Counted from the stretch's first letter, positions 15,893 to 25,609 are shown. The stretch: 64,000 nucleotides of DNA from an uncultured Bacteroidales bacterium (GCA_900314925.1 OMXC01000002.1:1-64000), one strand, 5' to 3'. Numbers and translations: made by a program. Notes: a model not told the origin generated them from the letters alone.

Positions 15893-17142
15893 TTGCGTGC
15901 CTTTCCTTTTAGTTCTTTCACTGTGGCGTAGGGAGCCTCGTCGGTGAGGGTTATGGCGTACTGGTGGCGGCCGTCCTTGCTTTGCGTGTAGCGGACGCGG
16001 CCCTCGCAGTAGGGGCTCAGCGGCCGCGTGCCGTATATGGCGTGGCCGTTCTTCTGCAGCCACCGGCCTATCGCTTCCATGCGCTGCAGCGCTTCGGCCG
16101 GAAGGTTGCCGTCGGCGTCGGGCCCCACGTTGAGCAGCAGGTTGCCGCCTTTGGCCACGACGTCGCACAGCATGTGTATCAGCTCCTTGACACTCTTGTA
16201 GTTGTCGCCCGGCACATAGCTCCAGCTGTCGCCCATTGTCATGCAGGTCTCCCAGGGGTAGGGGAGCAGCGTGTCGGGCACCTGCTTCTCGGGTGTGCGG
16301 TAGTTCTCATAGCGTCCGCCGACGCTGCGGTCGACGATGATTGTCTGCGGGTTGCGCTCGCGTGCTATGCCGGCGAGGCGCCGCATGTCGAGTTCCTGCA
16401 CCTGACCGCTGCAGCCGAGCCAGGGGCGCGTCTCGTCGTTGACGCTCCACGCCGGCCTCACCCATCCGCCGTCGAGCCACAGTATGTCTATCTTGCCGTA
16501 GTTGTGCGTGAGCTCGCGTATCTGGTTGTATGTGAAGTCGCAGTAGCGCTGCCAGCGCTCCGGGTGGTCGGCTATGGAGTAGTTGACGTTGCGGTCGGGG
16601 GTGGCCCACTCGTGGGCCCAGTAGTCGTCGTTGTGCCAGTCGGGCTTGCTGAAATACAGGCCCGTCCAGAAGCCCGCCGCGCGGAAGGCCTCCACCACGC
16701 CGCGCGTGAAGTCGGTCTTGGCCGGGCACTCGCTGCCGGTGCTGCTGTAGTCGGTCTGCTTGCTGTCGAACATGCAGAAGCCATCGTGGTGCTTGGTGGT
16801 GAAGACCACATACCGCATGCCGGCCCCTTTGGCCGCCGCCGCCCACCGCTCGGGCGCGAAGTGCTGCGGGTTGAAGGTCTTGTTCAGCGCCCAGTATTCG
16901 CGCTTGTAGTCCTCGTAGTTGGCGCCGTTTCTGTTGATCCACGGCTCGTTGCAGAGGTTCCAGCTCTCCACGACGCCCCATTGCGCGTAGATGCCCCAAT
17001 GCATCATAAAGCCGAACTTCAGGTCCTGCCACTCGCCGATGCGCTGCACTATCAGCGGGTCGCGCTCCGGAATGCTGTCGTGCTGCGCCTGGCAGACGGC
17101 GAAAGCGGCCACGAGGGCCAGCGTCAAAAGAGACCTTTTCAT
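15889..17142 (-). CDS. Alpha-L-fucosidase (GH29)
   Basis: 417 residues with a signal peptide (MKRSLLTLALVAAFAVCQAQ). The GH29 barrel is clear: FGFMMHWGIYAQWG near the N terminus, YVVFTTKHHDGFCMFDS, and the nucleophile aspartate in KIDILWLDGGW. The sequence VGPDADGNLP matches the family region after the barrel. It would release alpha-fucose from host or dietary glycans in the periplasm or outside. There is no SusC/SusD pair nearby, so it is not part of a visible polysaccharide utilisation locus. No T9SS sorting domain is present. Confidence 0.93.
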   Translation of the reverse strand: MKRSLLTLALVAAFAVCQAQHDSIPERDPLIVQRIGEWQDLKFGFMMHWGIYAQWGVVESWNLCNEPWINRNGANYEDYKREYWALNKTFNPQHFAPERWAAAAKGAGMRYVVFTTKHHDGFCMFDSKQTDYSSTGSECPAKTDFTRGVVEAFRAAGFWTGLYFSKPDWHNDDYWAHEWATPDRNVNYSIADHPERWQRYCDFTYNQIRELTHNYGKIDILWLDGGWVRPAWSVNDETRPWLGCSGQVQELDMRRLAGIARERNPQTIIVDRSVGGRYENYRTPEKQVPDTLLPYPWETCMTMGDSWSYVPGDNYKSVKELIHMLCDVVAKGGNLLLNVGPDADGNLPAEALQRMEAIGRWLQKNGHAIYGTRPLSPYCEGRVRYTQSKDGRHQYAITLTDEAPYATVKELKGKARK

Positions 17143-17264
17143 GTCGTTCTTCGGTTTTTGTTGTTTCTGAGTATAAACGCGGTATGCCGCGGATTATTGT
17201 GCCGCCCCCGCCGCCGGCGGCTCAAAAAAGGGGGCTGAGTTGCCGCCGTTTGGATATTATTTCG

Positions 17265-17272
17265 TATCTTTG
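17265..17272 (+). promoter_or_regulatory. -7 box of the FISUMP lipoprotein gene
   Basis: TATCTTTG is followed by CACCCCGAA and the ATG at 17282. The leader would be only a few nucleotides. A TTTG at 17249 is closer than the usual spacing. Confidence 0.5.
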
Positions 17273-17281
17273 CACCCCGAA

Positions 17282-18022
17282 ATGAGCCATCCCGCAAGAC
17301 ATACACTGAGGGCCGTCGCCGCCGTCGCCGCCGCCGTGCTGGCCCTGGCCTTGGCCGGCTGCGACGACGAAGAGGCCGCCGACCGCCGCTCCGCCGCCGA
17401 CAACGGCTACCGGGCCGTCCCCGACGGCTGGGTGGACCTCGGCCTGCCGAGCGGCCTGCTCTGGGCCGAATGCAATGTGGGCGCGGCAACCCCCGCAGCC
17501 TATGGCGACTACATCGCCTGGGGCGAGACCGCTCCCAAGGACGTCTACGGCTGGCAGTCATACCGTCACGCCACCGCAAGCGCCGACGGGAACCTCGACG
17601 CGCTGACCCGCTACAACACCATGCCGTCCTTCGGGCCGGTCGACGGCCTGACGGCCCTCCTGCCCGACGACGATGCCGCCGCCCTGCGCCTTGGCAGCGG
17701 TGCACGCACCCCCTCCTCCGCCGACTGGCAGGAGCTCGTCGACAACAGCGCCGCCTTCTGGACGACCCTCGACGGCGTCGGCGGCTGCCGCTTCACGGGA
17801 GCCAACGGCAACAGCATCTTCCTGCCCGCCGCCGGCGGCGCGACGGAGACCGGCATGGACTCGCCAGGCACGGGGGGCTTCTATTGGTCGTCCACCCTTG
17901 CCGACGACCCCGACGGGGCGTGGTGCCTCGCCTTCACGTCGCAGGGCGGCGTGCTGTCTTATGGTATAGGCGGCTCCGACCGCTACAGGGGTCACCCCGT
18001 GCGCGCCGTGCGTCCCCGATAG
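17282..18022 (+). CDS. Lipoprotein with Fibrobacter major paralogous (FISUMP) domain
   Basis: 246 residues from ATG at 17282. The lipoprotein signal ends in LALALAGC, so the mature protein is lipidated at that Cys. The rest is a FISUMP-type domain: WVDLGLPSGLLWAECNVGA, then YIAWGETAPKDVYGW, then RTPSSADWQELVD, and a C-terminal YWSSTLADD ... GHPVRAVRP. This domain is common in Bacteroidota surface lipoproteins and its function is unknown. The gene is divergent from the fucosidase and alone in its transcription unit. Confidence 0.85.
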   Translation: MSHPARHTLRAVAAVAAAVLALALAGCDDEEAADRRSAADNGYRAVPDGWVDLGLPSGLLWAECNVGAATPAAYGDYIAWGETAPKDVYGWQSYRHATASADGNLDALTRYNTMPSFGPVDGLTALLPDDDAAALRLGSGARTPSSADWQELVDNSAAFWTTLDGVGGCRFTGANGNSIFLPAAGGATETGMDSPGTGGFYWSSTLADDPDGAWCLAFTSQGGVLSYGIGGSDRYRGHPVRAVRPR

Positions 18023-18350
18023 AACTATCCTTCTTTTTTCTGCTGCCGCCTGGCGGCATAGCGCTGCCAGTTGGCGGCACGCTATCCCCGTTGCTGCCGT
18101 TCAGGCTTTGCTGTCATAGGGGTGTTCCAGCGCTTTAACCGCTTGATTTTCACTATATATAACATATATATCACCTTACTATCACTTACATTTGTAAGCC
18201 TAATTAAAGACATACTAAAGACTAACTAAAGACCAATATAAGAGATGATGCGGTAAAAGGCTGATGTTCAGATATGAAATAATGCCTCTTCCGGGCGTCG
18301 GAAAAGGGTGGTGCGGGGATGTAAAAACCGATGGTTCGGGCGGAGGTGCG
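18023..18350. other. Intergenic region between convergent genes, with small repeats
   Basis: There is no gene here. It holds a hairpin TGCCGCC-T-GGCGGCA (about 18044-18058) and a related second one enclosed by TAGCG/CGCTA. Three direct copies of TAAAGAC lie around 18203-18231. No T-run follows the hairpins in the expected place, so a terminator is not clear. Confidence 0.5.
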
Positions 18351-20435
18351 CTACTTGCGGTTGTGATAGACGAAGGGATAGTCGAAGAGGTCGCGGTCGT
18401 CGCTGCTGAAGCCCACCTGGAGGGTGAAGCGGGTGCCGTCGGCGGGTTCCTCCATGCGGCCGGTGGCGGGGTTGTACTGGCGGAACCAGAAGGGGTCGAG
18501 CCTGATGCTGAAGGGCTTGCGGGTGGGCTCGCCTTTGCGGAAGACGACTGGGCAGAGGCCTACGAGCTGCTTGACGGGGGCGTCGGGGTCGGCGTCGTTC
18601 TTCAGGTATACCTGCACCGCGGCGCGGTGGCTCGCGGCCTCGGGGACGTCGGTGTTGCACTGGCTGATGATGCCGCTGACGGTGAAGTCGGCTTCGCTGA
18701 CGGCGGTCTCGTAGAGCTGGTAGAAGCTGTAGCTCAGGCCGTAGCCGAAGGGGAAGAGGGGCTCGGTGGCGGGGTAGCGGTAGGTGCGGCCCTGCATGCT
18801 GTAGTCGCTGAAGTCGGGCAGCTGGTCGGTGCTGCGGTAGAAGGTGACGGGCAGGTGTCCGAAGTCGTCGCGGAGGCCAAAGAGCAGCTGGCGGACGGCG
18901 GTGCCCATGTCCTGGCCGCCGTACCAGGCCACGAGGACGGCGTCGCAGTCGTCGATGACCTCCTCGAGGGCGATGGCGCTGCCGGTGCAGAGCACCAGGA
19001 CGACGCGGTAGCCCTGGGCCTTGAAGGACTTGATGTCCTCCACCTGCTCGCGCGGCAGCTCTATGCGGGTGCGGTCGCCCTTGTAGAAGCCCTCCTTCTC
19101 CACGGGCAGCTCCTCGCCCTCGAGCTGTGGGCTGAGGCCGCCGCAGTAGACGAGCGTCTTGCCGTCGCCGGCGCTGAGTGCCTGGTAGCGGCCGAGGGCC
19201 TCGCCGATGGTGACGGTGTGGCGCGGCGTGCCGTTGTAGTTGCCCAGCGGCATGAGGCTGTCCCACACGTTGGGACCTTCGAGGCGCAGGTGCTCGCCTT
19301 CGTTGAGCGGCAGCACGCCGTCGTTCTTGAGCAGCACCATGGAGGCGGGTGCGACGTCGGGGGGCTCGGCGGCGGCGATGGCGGAGCGCGACGATTGTTC
19401 TGTGGCGCGGAGGCGTGTCGTCAGGATGCGTCTGACGTGCTCGTCGACCTTGCTCTCGGGCACGAGCCCTTGCTGCATGGCCTCGCGGAGGGCCGGCCGG
19501 CCGCTGCCGCACTCGAGGTCGACCTCGCTGCCGAAGGCGTCGCCGTAGGCGAGGGCGGCGGTGGCGTGGGTGCGGTGGCGCGGGATGACGGTGTCGCGCT
19601 CGTAGGCGTCGTTCAGCGCCCAGCAGTCGGTGACGAGGATGCCGTCGTAGTGCCACTCGTTGCGCAGTATGTCGAAGAGGCGGCGGTTGGTGCAGCAGGG
19701 CTCGCCGTTGAGGCGGTTGTAGCCGCACATCACCTGCTGGACATCGCTGTTCTTGATGATGTACTCGAAGGCTGGCAGGTAGGTGGTGCGCAGGTCGCGG
19801 TCGCTGACGCGGCTGTCGAACTCGTGGCGCACCCCCTCGGGGCCGCTGTGCACGGCGAAGTGCTTGAGGCAGGCCGCCGCCGAGAGCCCGGTGGGGCCGT
19901 CGTGATGGTCGTAGGCATGCTGCAGGCCGTTGACGCAGGCCAGGCCCATCATGGCGGTGAGGTAGGGGTCTTCGCCGTAGGTCTCCATGCCGCGGCCCCA
20001 GCGCGGGTCGCGGAAGATGTTGATGTTGGGGGTGAAGAAGGTGAGGCCCGTGTAGTCGCCGGTGCCGCCGGTGTCCTGCGCCTCGCGGTATTTGAGGCGC
20101 GCCTCCAGGGCCACGTTGTTGAACACGTTGCGCACCAATTGCGGGTCGAAGGTGGCGGCGAGGGCTATGGGCATGGGGTAGACGGTGGCGTAGCCGGCGC
20201 GGCCGACGCCGTGCAGCGCCTCGTTCCACCAGCTGTAGGCCGGCAGGCCCACGCGCGGGATGGCGGGGTTCTGGTGCACCATGAGCGAGAGCTTCTCGTC
20301 GAGGGTGAGGTTCTGTATGAGCCACTCCACACGCTGGTCGAGGGGCTTCAGGGTGTCCTGCCAGGGGAAGGTCTGCGCCGCAGCGAGGCGGCACAGCATG
20401 GCAACCAGGATTGCCACTATGATGTGCTTTTTCAT
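18351..20435 (-). CDS. Glycoside hydrolase family 3 (beta-glucosidase/beta-xylosidase type)
   Basis: 694 residues with a signal peptide (MKKHIIVAILVAMLCRLAAA). The (beta/alpha)8 domain carries LTLDEKLSLM, NINIFRDPRWGRGMETYGED, CLKHFAVH and the nucleophile aspartate in GILVTDCWALND. A five-stranded sandwich domain follows (MVLLKNDGVLPL) and a fibronectin-III-like C-terminal domain (FPFGYGLSY). The TDC-type nucleophile region resembles the beta-xylosidase branch of GH3, but substrate cannot be settled. The start at 20435 overlaps the rluD stop by 4 nt. Confidence 0.92.
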   Translation of the reverse strand: MKKHIIVAILVAMLCRLAAAQTFPWQDTLKPLDQRVEWLIQNLTLDEKLSLMVHQNPAIPRVGLPAYSWWNEALHGVGRAGYATVYPMPIALAATFDPQLVRNVFNNVALEARLKYREAQDTGGTGDYTGLTFFTPNINIFRDPRWGRGMETYGEDPYLTAMMGLACVNGLQHAYDHHDGPTGLSAAACLKHFAVHSGPEGVRHEFDSRVSDRDLRTTYLPAFEYIIKNSDVQQVMCGYNRLNGEPCCTNRRLFDILRNEWHYDGILVTDCWALNDAYERDTVIPRHRTHATAALAYGDAFGSEVDLECGSGRPALREAMQQGLVPESKVDEHVRRILTTRLRATEQSSRSAIAAAEPPDVAPASMVLLKNDGVLPLNEGEHLRLEGPNVWDSLMPLGNYNGTPRHTVTIGEALGRYQALSAGDGKTLVYCGGLSPQLEGEELPVEKEGFYKGDRTRIELPREQVEDIKSFKAQGYRVVLVLCTGSAIALEEVIDDCDAVLVAWYGGQDMGTAVRQLLFGLRDDFGHLPVTFYRSTDQLPDFSDYSMQGRTYRYPATEPLFPFGYGLSYSFYQLYETAVSEADFTVSGIISQCNTDVPEAASHRAAVQVYLKNDADPDAPVKQLVGLCPVVFRKGEPTRKPFSIRLDPFWFRQYNPATGRMEEPADGTRFTLQVGFSSDDRDLFDYPFVYHNRK

Positions 20436-21448
20436 GCCAAGTCTTTGGTGTTGCTGTATTTGCGCCAGCGCTCGAGGAGCGCCTGCATGTCGCCGGGCAG
20501 GGGGCTCTCGAAGTGCATGTGCTTGCCGGTGCGGGGGTGCTCGAAGCCGAGGATGCGGGCGTGCAGCGCCTGCCGCGGACAGGCCTCGAAGCAGTTCTCC
20601 ACGAACTGCTTGTAGCGGCTGAAGGTGGTGCCTTTGAGGATGGCGTCGCCGCCGTAGGAGGCGTCGCTGAACAGCGGATGCCCGATGTGCTTCATGTGGG
20701 CGCGTATCTGGTGCGTGCGGCCGGTCTCGAGGACGCACTCTACAAGGGTGACGTAGCCGAAGCGCTCCAGCACGTGCCAGTGGGTGACGGCGTGCTTGCC
20801 GTGCTCGTCGTCGCAGACGGCCATGATGCGGCGGTCGCGGGGCGAGCGCGCCAGGTTGCCCACGATGGTGCCGTCGTCTTCGTCGAAGTCGCCCCACACC
20901 AGGGCGTTGTACTTGCGCTCTATGGTGTGGTCGAAGAACTGCTTGGCGAGCACCACCTGCGCCTCCTCGGTCTTGGCCACGAGCAGCAGGCCCGAGGTGT
21001 CTTTGTCGATGCGGTGCACGAGGTAGGGGGTGGCTTTGTCGCCGAGATAGTGGAGGAGGCCGTTGACCAGCGTGCCCGTCCAGTTGCCCACGCCGGGGTG
21101 CACCACCAGGCCGGCGGGCTTGTCGATGACCAGCACGTCGTCGTCTTCATACACGACGGGGAAGTCTATCTTCTCGGGTGTCAGCTCGAACTCGTGGGGC
21201 GGCTCGGGCAGCAGCACGCTTATGACATCCTGCGGCTTGACCTTGTAGCTCGGCTTGGCGGCTTTGTCGTTCACCTGTATGCAGCCGGCTTTGGCGGCGG
21301 CCTGTATCTTGGTGCGGGAGACGCCGCTGAGGCGCATCTGCAGGTATATGTCGAGGCGCAGCGCTTCCTGCCCGCGGTCGACGGTGAAGCGGTGGTGTTC
21401 GTAGAGCTCCTGCTCCTGCTGTTCTATCTCAAGGGGTTCCTCGTCCAT
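20432..21448 (-). CDS. rluD: Pseudouridine synthase, RluA/RluD family
   Basis: 338 residues with an N-terminal S4 RNA-binding domain (LRLDIYLQMRLSGVSRTKIQ) and a catalytic domain with HRIDKDTSGLLLVAK, where Asp is the catalytic residue. RluD-type enzymes modify 23S rRNA uridines in helix 69. The S4-plus-catalytic layout and length fit RluD; RluC or another paralog cannot be excluded. It is followed with a 4-nt overlap by the GH3 glycosidase, an odd pairing typical of compact operons. Confidence 0.9.
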   Translation of the reverse strand: MDEEPLEIEQQEQELYEHHRFTVDRGQEALRLDIYLQMRLSGVSRTKIQAAAKAGCIQVNDKAAKPSYKVKPQDVISVLLPEPPHEFELTPEKIDFPVVYEDDDVLVIDKPAGLVVHPGVGNWTGTLVNGLLHYLGDKATPYLVHRIDKDTSGLLLVAKTEEAQVVLAKQFFDHTIERKYNALVWGDFDEDDGTIVGNLARSPRDRRIMAVCDDEHGKHAVTHWHVLERFGYVTLVECVLETGRTHQIRAHMKHIGHPLFSDASYGGDAILKGTTFSRYKQFVENCFEACPRQALHARILGFEHPRTGKHMHFESPLPGDMQALLERWRKYSNTKDLA

Positions 21449-21452
21449 GGAG

Positions 21453-23339
21453 TCAATGTCTGATAATGAGTTTCTTGGTGTGCAGCGAACCGCTGCGTGT
21501 GACTATCCTCACGATGTACATGCCGTCGGGCAGGTCGGCGGTGGCCACGGTGTTGCCCTTGGTGTCGAGCAGGCGTCGGCCCTGAAGGTCGTACAGCGTC
21601 ACGAGGCTTCCGTCGCCGATGCCGTCGATGGTCACCTGCCTGTCGGCGGGGTTGGGGTAGAGGGCCACCTGCGGCGTGGTGGGCTCCGGTGTGTCGATGC
21701 CTATCGTGGCGGCCTGTCCGAAGCAGGGGCGCAGCATCAGCGAGCCGCTGAGGATGCTCTGCTCCCATTCCATGGCGGTGCGGTGGTAGATGCGGTCGGC
21801 GCTGTTGAAGCTGCGGTCGAAGCCTATGTTGATGAACTCGTTGCCCACTTGTTTAAGCCCCACGAAGATGCTGCCGCTGACCACCACGCTGCGGTCGAGC
21901 ACATAGCGGTGGAAGGCTCCGTGGCCGCCGTCGAGGGCGGCGCTGTCGGGCAGCAGGGGGCGGCGTGTCTCGCTGTCGCGGTAGATGATGGTGCCGGGGG
22001 TGCCGTTGTCGGCCTGCCACACGGTGAGGTAGAACAGTATGCCCTCGTTGGCGCCCTCGAAGGTGCGGTTGAAGGCCAGGTCTATGGCGCTGAGGGTGTC
22101 GCTGACGTTGAGGTCGAAGCGGTAGGCGAGCGATACGGTGTCGGCCGTGGAGGTGAGGCCGTAGCCGTTCTCCGCCGTGCCGTCGTCGTAGGCGTAGTAG
22201 TTGCTGAATATCTGCTGGTAGCGCACGGTGTCGTTGCATGGGTGCTCGTCGCCGGTGGCACCTTCACGGGCGTTGTGCACGATGGTGTAGGTACGCTTGC
22301 TGTCGCTCACCTCGAAGGCATAATCCACAGAGGGTGTGGCGTGCACGGGCTCCGTCTGGTAGCCTTGCGCCGGAGCGTTCTGGTAGCCTCCGTCGTAGGT
22401 GTGGAGCACGGTGCCGTTGCTGTCAAGTATGTTGTAGCTGTAGTAGGACGCTATGGGCGAGGAGTAGAGGTTGGCGATGGTCATCTGCAGGCTTTGCGCC
22501 ATGTCGCCGCTGCGATACTGGCGTGCCGGCATGGAGCGGTAGTGTCTGAGCATGGTCGGTGCCGGCTTGACGAAGGCTACGTCGCGGAAGACGCCGATGC
22601 TGTCTGCGGTGCGCCCACGGTCGATCATCACGTAATCGATGTTCCATTGGTCCACATTGCCCATCATGCCGGCTTTGCCGTTGTATTCGAGGGAGCAGTG
22701 GTTGCGGAAGCGGAAGCGGAACGTGGAGTCGAGGTAGCTGCTGTCGGCAATGGGTATCGCCACGTACTGCCAGTCGCGCCCGGTCTCCTGTCTGAGGCGT
22801 GCCGCGCTGGTGCCGCCGCGGCTCCACACGGTGTGCCATGTGCTGTCGGCGGCGCTGTAGAAGTCGAGGAACAGCGAGTCTTGTGCGTCGGGGGTGTCGC
22901 CAACAGTCTCCCAGGGGTTGGCGCCGCTGCCGCCAGGCAGGTAGCAGAAGCTCATCACCACAGAGTCTATGCTGTCAAGCCCGTCGAGGCGTATGGGCAG
23001 CGACATTGCCGTGTCGGCGGGGAATTCGTTTGTCGACGCCTGTGGGTACAGGCGTCCGTCGGCGTCGAGGGCGTCGAGGGTCATGACGCCGACGGTAGGC
23101 GGCAGCGGGCCATAGTCGACACCTACGTAGGCTCCGCCGGCGGCCCAGAGGTGGCCTGCGGGAGCGCCACGGTAGCTGGAGAAGTCGTCGAAGAACGGCA
23201 GGCTGACGCTTGCGGCGCTCTTGGCGGCTGGGGGGCGCTGCTGCCAGCGTCCGGCGGGGACAAGCATCTCTTGCGCCACCGCTGCGGTGGTGCACAGGGC
23301 TGCCAGCCCGACCAACACTATATGCTTGAATCTGCTCAC
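21453..23339 (-). CDS. Secreted protein with T9SS type A sorting domain
   Basis: 628 residues with a signal peptide (MSRFKHIVLVGLAALCTTAAVAQ is the region). A large beta-rich body has repeated FDDFSSYRG-, YVMIDRG- and YDDGTAENGYG-type segments, as in cell-surface proteins with jellyroll folds. The C terminus is a standard T9SS sorting domain: VALYPNPADRQVTI, then VTLYDLQGRRL, then DLPDGMYIVRI and a TKKLIIRH end. It is exported by the por system encoded at 47-54 kb. The molecular function is not recognisable. It lies 4 nt upstream of rluD and downstream of the PASTA gene in one operon. Confidence 0.85.
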   Translation of the reverse strand: MSRFKHIVLVGLAALCTTAAVAQEMLVPAGRWQQRPPAAKSAASVSLPFFDDFSSYRGAPAGHLWAAGGAYVGVDYGPLPPTVGVMTLDALDADGRLYPQASTNEFPADTAMSLPIRLDGLDSIDSVVMSFCYLPGGSGANPWETVGDTPDAQDSLFLDFYSAADSTWHTVWSRGGTSAARLRQETGRDWQYVAIPIADSSYLDSTFRFRFRNHCSLEYNGKAGMMGNVDQWNIDYVMIDRGRTADSIGVFRDVAFVKPAPTMLRHYRSMPARQYRSGDMAQSLQMTIANLYSSPIASYYSYNILDSNGTVLHTYDGGYQNAPAQGYQTEPVHATPSVDYAFEVSDSKRTYTIVHNAREGATGDEHPCNDTVRYQQIFSNYYAYDDGTAENGYGLTSTADTVSLAYRFDLNVSDTLSAIDLAFNRTFEGANEGILFYLTVWQADNGTPGTIIYRDSETRRPLLPDSAALDGGHGAFHRYVLDRSVVVSGSIFVGLKQVGNEFINIGFDRSFNSADRIYHRTAMEWEQSILSGSLMLRPCFGQAATIGIDTPEPTTPQVALYPNPADRQVTIDGIGDGSLVTLYDLQGRRLLDTKGNTVATADLPDGMYIVRIVTRSGSLHTKKLIIRH

Positions 23340-23349
23340 AGGAGTCCGT

Positions 23350-24234
23350 TTACCACAGCCATCCGCCGCGCTCCTCCACCTCGTCGGGCGAGGGGCGTCT
23401 GTCGTCTATGTTGTTGGGGTCTATTATCTTGCTTGAGTCTATCTTGAAGTCTTGTATCATCTTCTGCACGTCGGTCTTGTCTTCGTCGACATACCACAGC
23501 TCCACCTCCGTGCCGTAGTCGTATTTGTTCACGCCGTTATAGTCAGGTTCCTGCTTATAGACTACGGCGGTCTCTTTGTGTTTCACTCCCTTGAAGTGTT
23601 CTTTGCCCACGTTGAGTGACGCCGACAGTATGTCGCGCCGTGCCTTGTCGCTGGTCTTGCCTATCACGAAGGGCACCACGCTGCGTCCGGTGCTGTCGCC
23701 GAGGCCCACGGTGAGGTCTATCACCGAGCCGCGCGGTATCTGCTGTCCGGCATACACGGTCTTGCCCTTGCAGCTTTGGTCTATCACGCTGTTTTTGTAG
23801 CGGTCTTCCACAAACTTAAGCGTTCCTGTCTCAAGGCCTGCGTTGGCCAGCTCGCTCACCGCCTGGCGCACCGTGAGGCCTGCCAGTTCGGGCAGCACGG
23901 CGTCCTCGGGCGAGTAGGCCGTCATGGTGATGTACAGCTTGCGGCCTTTCTTCACCATGGTGCCGGCTTTCGGGTCCTGCGTCAGTATGCGGCCGCCTTC
24001 CTGCCCGGGGCGGAATATAGAGTCAAGCACGACCACGTCGAGCTCTATGGGGTTGTCAGCCTTCAGTTCGGCGATGTTGGTGCCCACCACGTCGGGCAGC
24101 TCATACTCCTGTCCTTGGCGGGCGTACAGTTTGATGATGCTGAACACCACCACCAATATCACCAGCGACACGCCTATCATGGCCAGCACGTGCGCCAGCC
24201 ACGGCCATCTCTTGAATATGTTTTCCTTGCTCAT
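23350..24234 (-). CDS. PASTA-domain membrane protein
   Basis: 294 residues. A single transmembrane helix lies near residues 13-35 (HVLAMIGVSLVILVVVFSII). Three PASTA-like repeats follow: YELPDVVGTNIAELKA, VLPELAGLTVRQAVSEL and VVPFVIGKTSDKARRDI. There is no kinase or transpeptidase domain. Free-standing PASTA proteins of this form are usual in Bacteroidota and are thought to touch peptidoglycan in the periplasm. It is preceded by miaB (2-nt gap), a linkage that suggests co-transcription. Confidence 0.88.
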   Translation of the reverse strand: MSKENIFKRWPWLAHVLAMIGVSLVILVVVFSIIKLYARQGQEYELPDVVGTNIAELKADNPIELDVVVLDSIFRPGQEGGRILTQDPKAGTMVKKGRKLYITMTAYSPEDAVLPELAGLTVRQAVSELANAGLETGTLKFVEDRYKNSVIDQSCKGKTVYAGQQIPRGSVIDLTVGLGDSTGRSVVPFVIGKTSDKARRDILSASLNVGKEHFKGVKHKETAVVYKQEPDYNGVNKYDYGTEVELWYVDEDKTDVQKMIQDFKIDSSKIIDPNNIDDRRPSPDEVEERGGWLW

Positions 24235-24236
24235 GA

Positions 24237-25550
24237 TTACATGGTTGTTAATTCTCCTATCAGCGTTGCCGCCGTGCAGTCTTTCACGCGCACCTTGCGG
24301 TAGGTGCCCGGCACGGCGTCCCCGCGGTCGAACACCAGCACCTTGTTCTGGCTGTTGCGGCCGAAGAGCTGCTCCTTGGAGCGGTGGCTCTCTCCCTCCA
24401 CCAGCACCTCGTACTCGCGCCCCACCTCCTTGCGGTTGTTCTCAAGGGCTATCTGGCCCTGCAGGGCTATTATCTCGTTCAGTCGGCGCGTCTTCTCCTC
24501 GTCGGCTATGTCGTCGGGCATGTGTTTGGCGGCATAGGTGCCTTCGCGTTGCGAGTACTTGAACATGTAGGCGTAGTCGTAGCGTACGCGGCGGAAGAGC
24601 TCCAGCGTGGCGGCATGGTCCTCGAGGGTCTCGCCGCAGAAGCCTGCTATCACGTCGGTGGTTATCGAGCAGTCGGGCATGTGGCGCCGTATGGACTCCA
24701 CGCGGTCGAGGTACCACTCCACGGTGTACTTGCGGTTCATGGCCTTGAGCATGCGGTTGCTGCCACTCTGCACCGGCAGGTGTATGCAGCGGCAGATGTT
24801 CTCGTGCGAGGCCATCACCGCCAGCAGCTCGTCGCTGAGGTCTTTGGGGTGCGACGTGGCGAAGCGCACACGCAGCAGTGGCGATATGGAGGCCACCATG
24901 TCCATCAGCTCGGGGAAGCCGACGCTCTCATGGCGGTAGCTGTTCACGTTCTGCCCCAGGAGCGTCACTTCGCGGTAGCCCTTCTCGAAGAGCCCCCGTG
25001 CTTCGGCCACTATCGTCTGCGGGTCGCGGCTGCGCTCGCGGCCGCGGGTGTAGGGCACCACGCAGTAGGAGCAGTAGTTCTGGCAGCCACGCATGATGCT
25101 GATATAGGCGGAGATGCCGTTGCTGGCAAGCCTCACCGGCTCTATGTCGGCGTAGGTCTCCGTGGTGCTCAGCTCCACCTCGGCGCCGCGCTGGCCCTCG
25201 CGCACTTGGGCAAGCAGGGAGGGCAGGCGGCGGTAGGCGTCGGGGCCGCACACGAACGAGACGTTGTCCTCCTCGGCCATCAGGCGGCTCTGCAACCGCT
25301 CGGCCATGCAGCCCAGTATGCCTATGCGCAGGCTCTTGTTGCGCCCCTGCGCGGCGCGGAGTTCGCGCACGCGGTGACGCACCCGCTGCTCGGCGTTGTC
25401 GCGTATGGCACAGGTGTTTATCAGCACAAAGTCAGCCTCGTCCATGCTGTCGGCCAGCTCGTGGCCGGCGCCGCGCAGGATAGAGCCCACCACCTCGCTG
25501 TCGGCGAAGTTCATCTGGCATCCATACGTCTCTATATATACTTTTTCCAT
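24237..25550 (-). CDS. miaB: tRNA-2-methylthio-N6-dimethylallyladenosine synthase
   Basis: 437 residues. The N-terminal UPF0004 domain has ETYGCQMNFADSE with its cluster cysteines. The radical-SAM CxxxCxxC is in GCQNYCSYCVVPYTRGRE. A C-terminal TRAM domain ends at VRVKDCTAATLIGEL. MiaB methylthiolates isopentenyl-A37 in tRNAs reading UNN codons. The length and motif order are those of MiaB rather than MtaB or RimO. It is the first gene of the miaB-PASTA-T9SS protein-rluD-GH3 run. Confidence 0.94.
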   Translation of the reverse strand: MEKVYIETYGCQMNFADSEVVGSILRGAGHELADSMDEADFVLINTCAIRDNAEQRVRHRVRELRAAQGRNKSLRIGILGCMAERLQSRLMAEEDNVSFVCGPDAYRRLPSLLAQVREGQRGAEVELSTTETYADIEPVRLASNGISAYISIMRGCQNYCSYCVVPYTRGRERSRDPQTIVAEARGLFEKGYREVTLLGQNVNSYRHESVGFPELMDMVASISPLLRVRFATSHPKDLSDELLAVMASHENICRCIHLPVQSGSNRMLKAMNRKYTVEWYLDRVESIRRHMPDCSITTDVIAGFCGETLEDHAATLELFRRVRYDYAYMFKYSQREGTYAAKHMPDDIADEEKTRRLNEIIALQGQIALENNRKEVGREYEVLVEGESHRSKEQLFGRNSQNKVLVFDRGDAVPGTYRKVRVKDCTAATLIGELTTM

Positions 25551-25577
25551 CTATCGGTTCGCGTACAAAATAAAATG

Positions 25578-25609
25578 CAAAGATACGCAAAAAGCGTCAT
25601 GTGGCCAAA
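25578..25609 (-). promoter_or_regulatory. Promoter of the miaB operon
   Basis: On the minus strand TTTG (25606-25609), 20 nt, TATCTTTG (25578-25585). The miaB ATG is 27 nt downstream. Confidence 0.75.

Noticed and set aside
18023..18350. Terminator hairpins between the FISUMP lipoprotein and GH3 genes
   Set aside because: Hairpins are present but the T-runs are on the wrong side, so I list only the repeats.
18264..20615. A 783-codon open frame opposite the GH3 glycosidase and other long antisense frames (399-1637, 10440-12074, 21447-23447, 24384-25688)
   Set aside because: They mirror well-recognised genes on the other strand, consist of low-complexity Val/Ala/Gly/His runs, and show no family motifs; they follow from GC-rich codon use.
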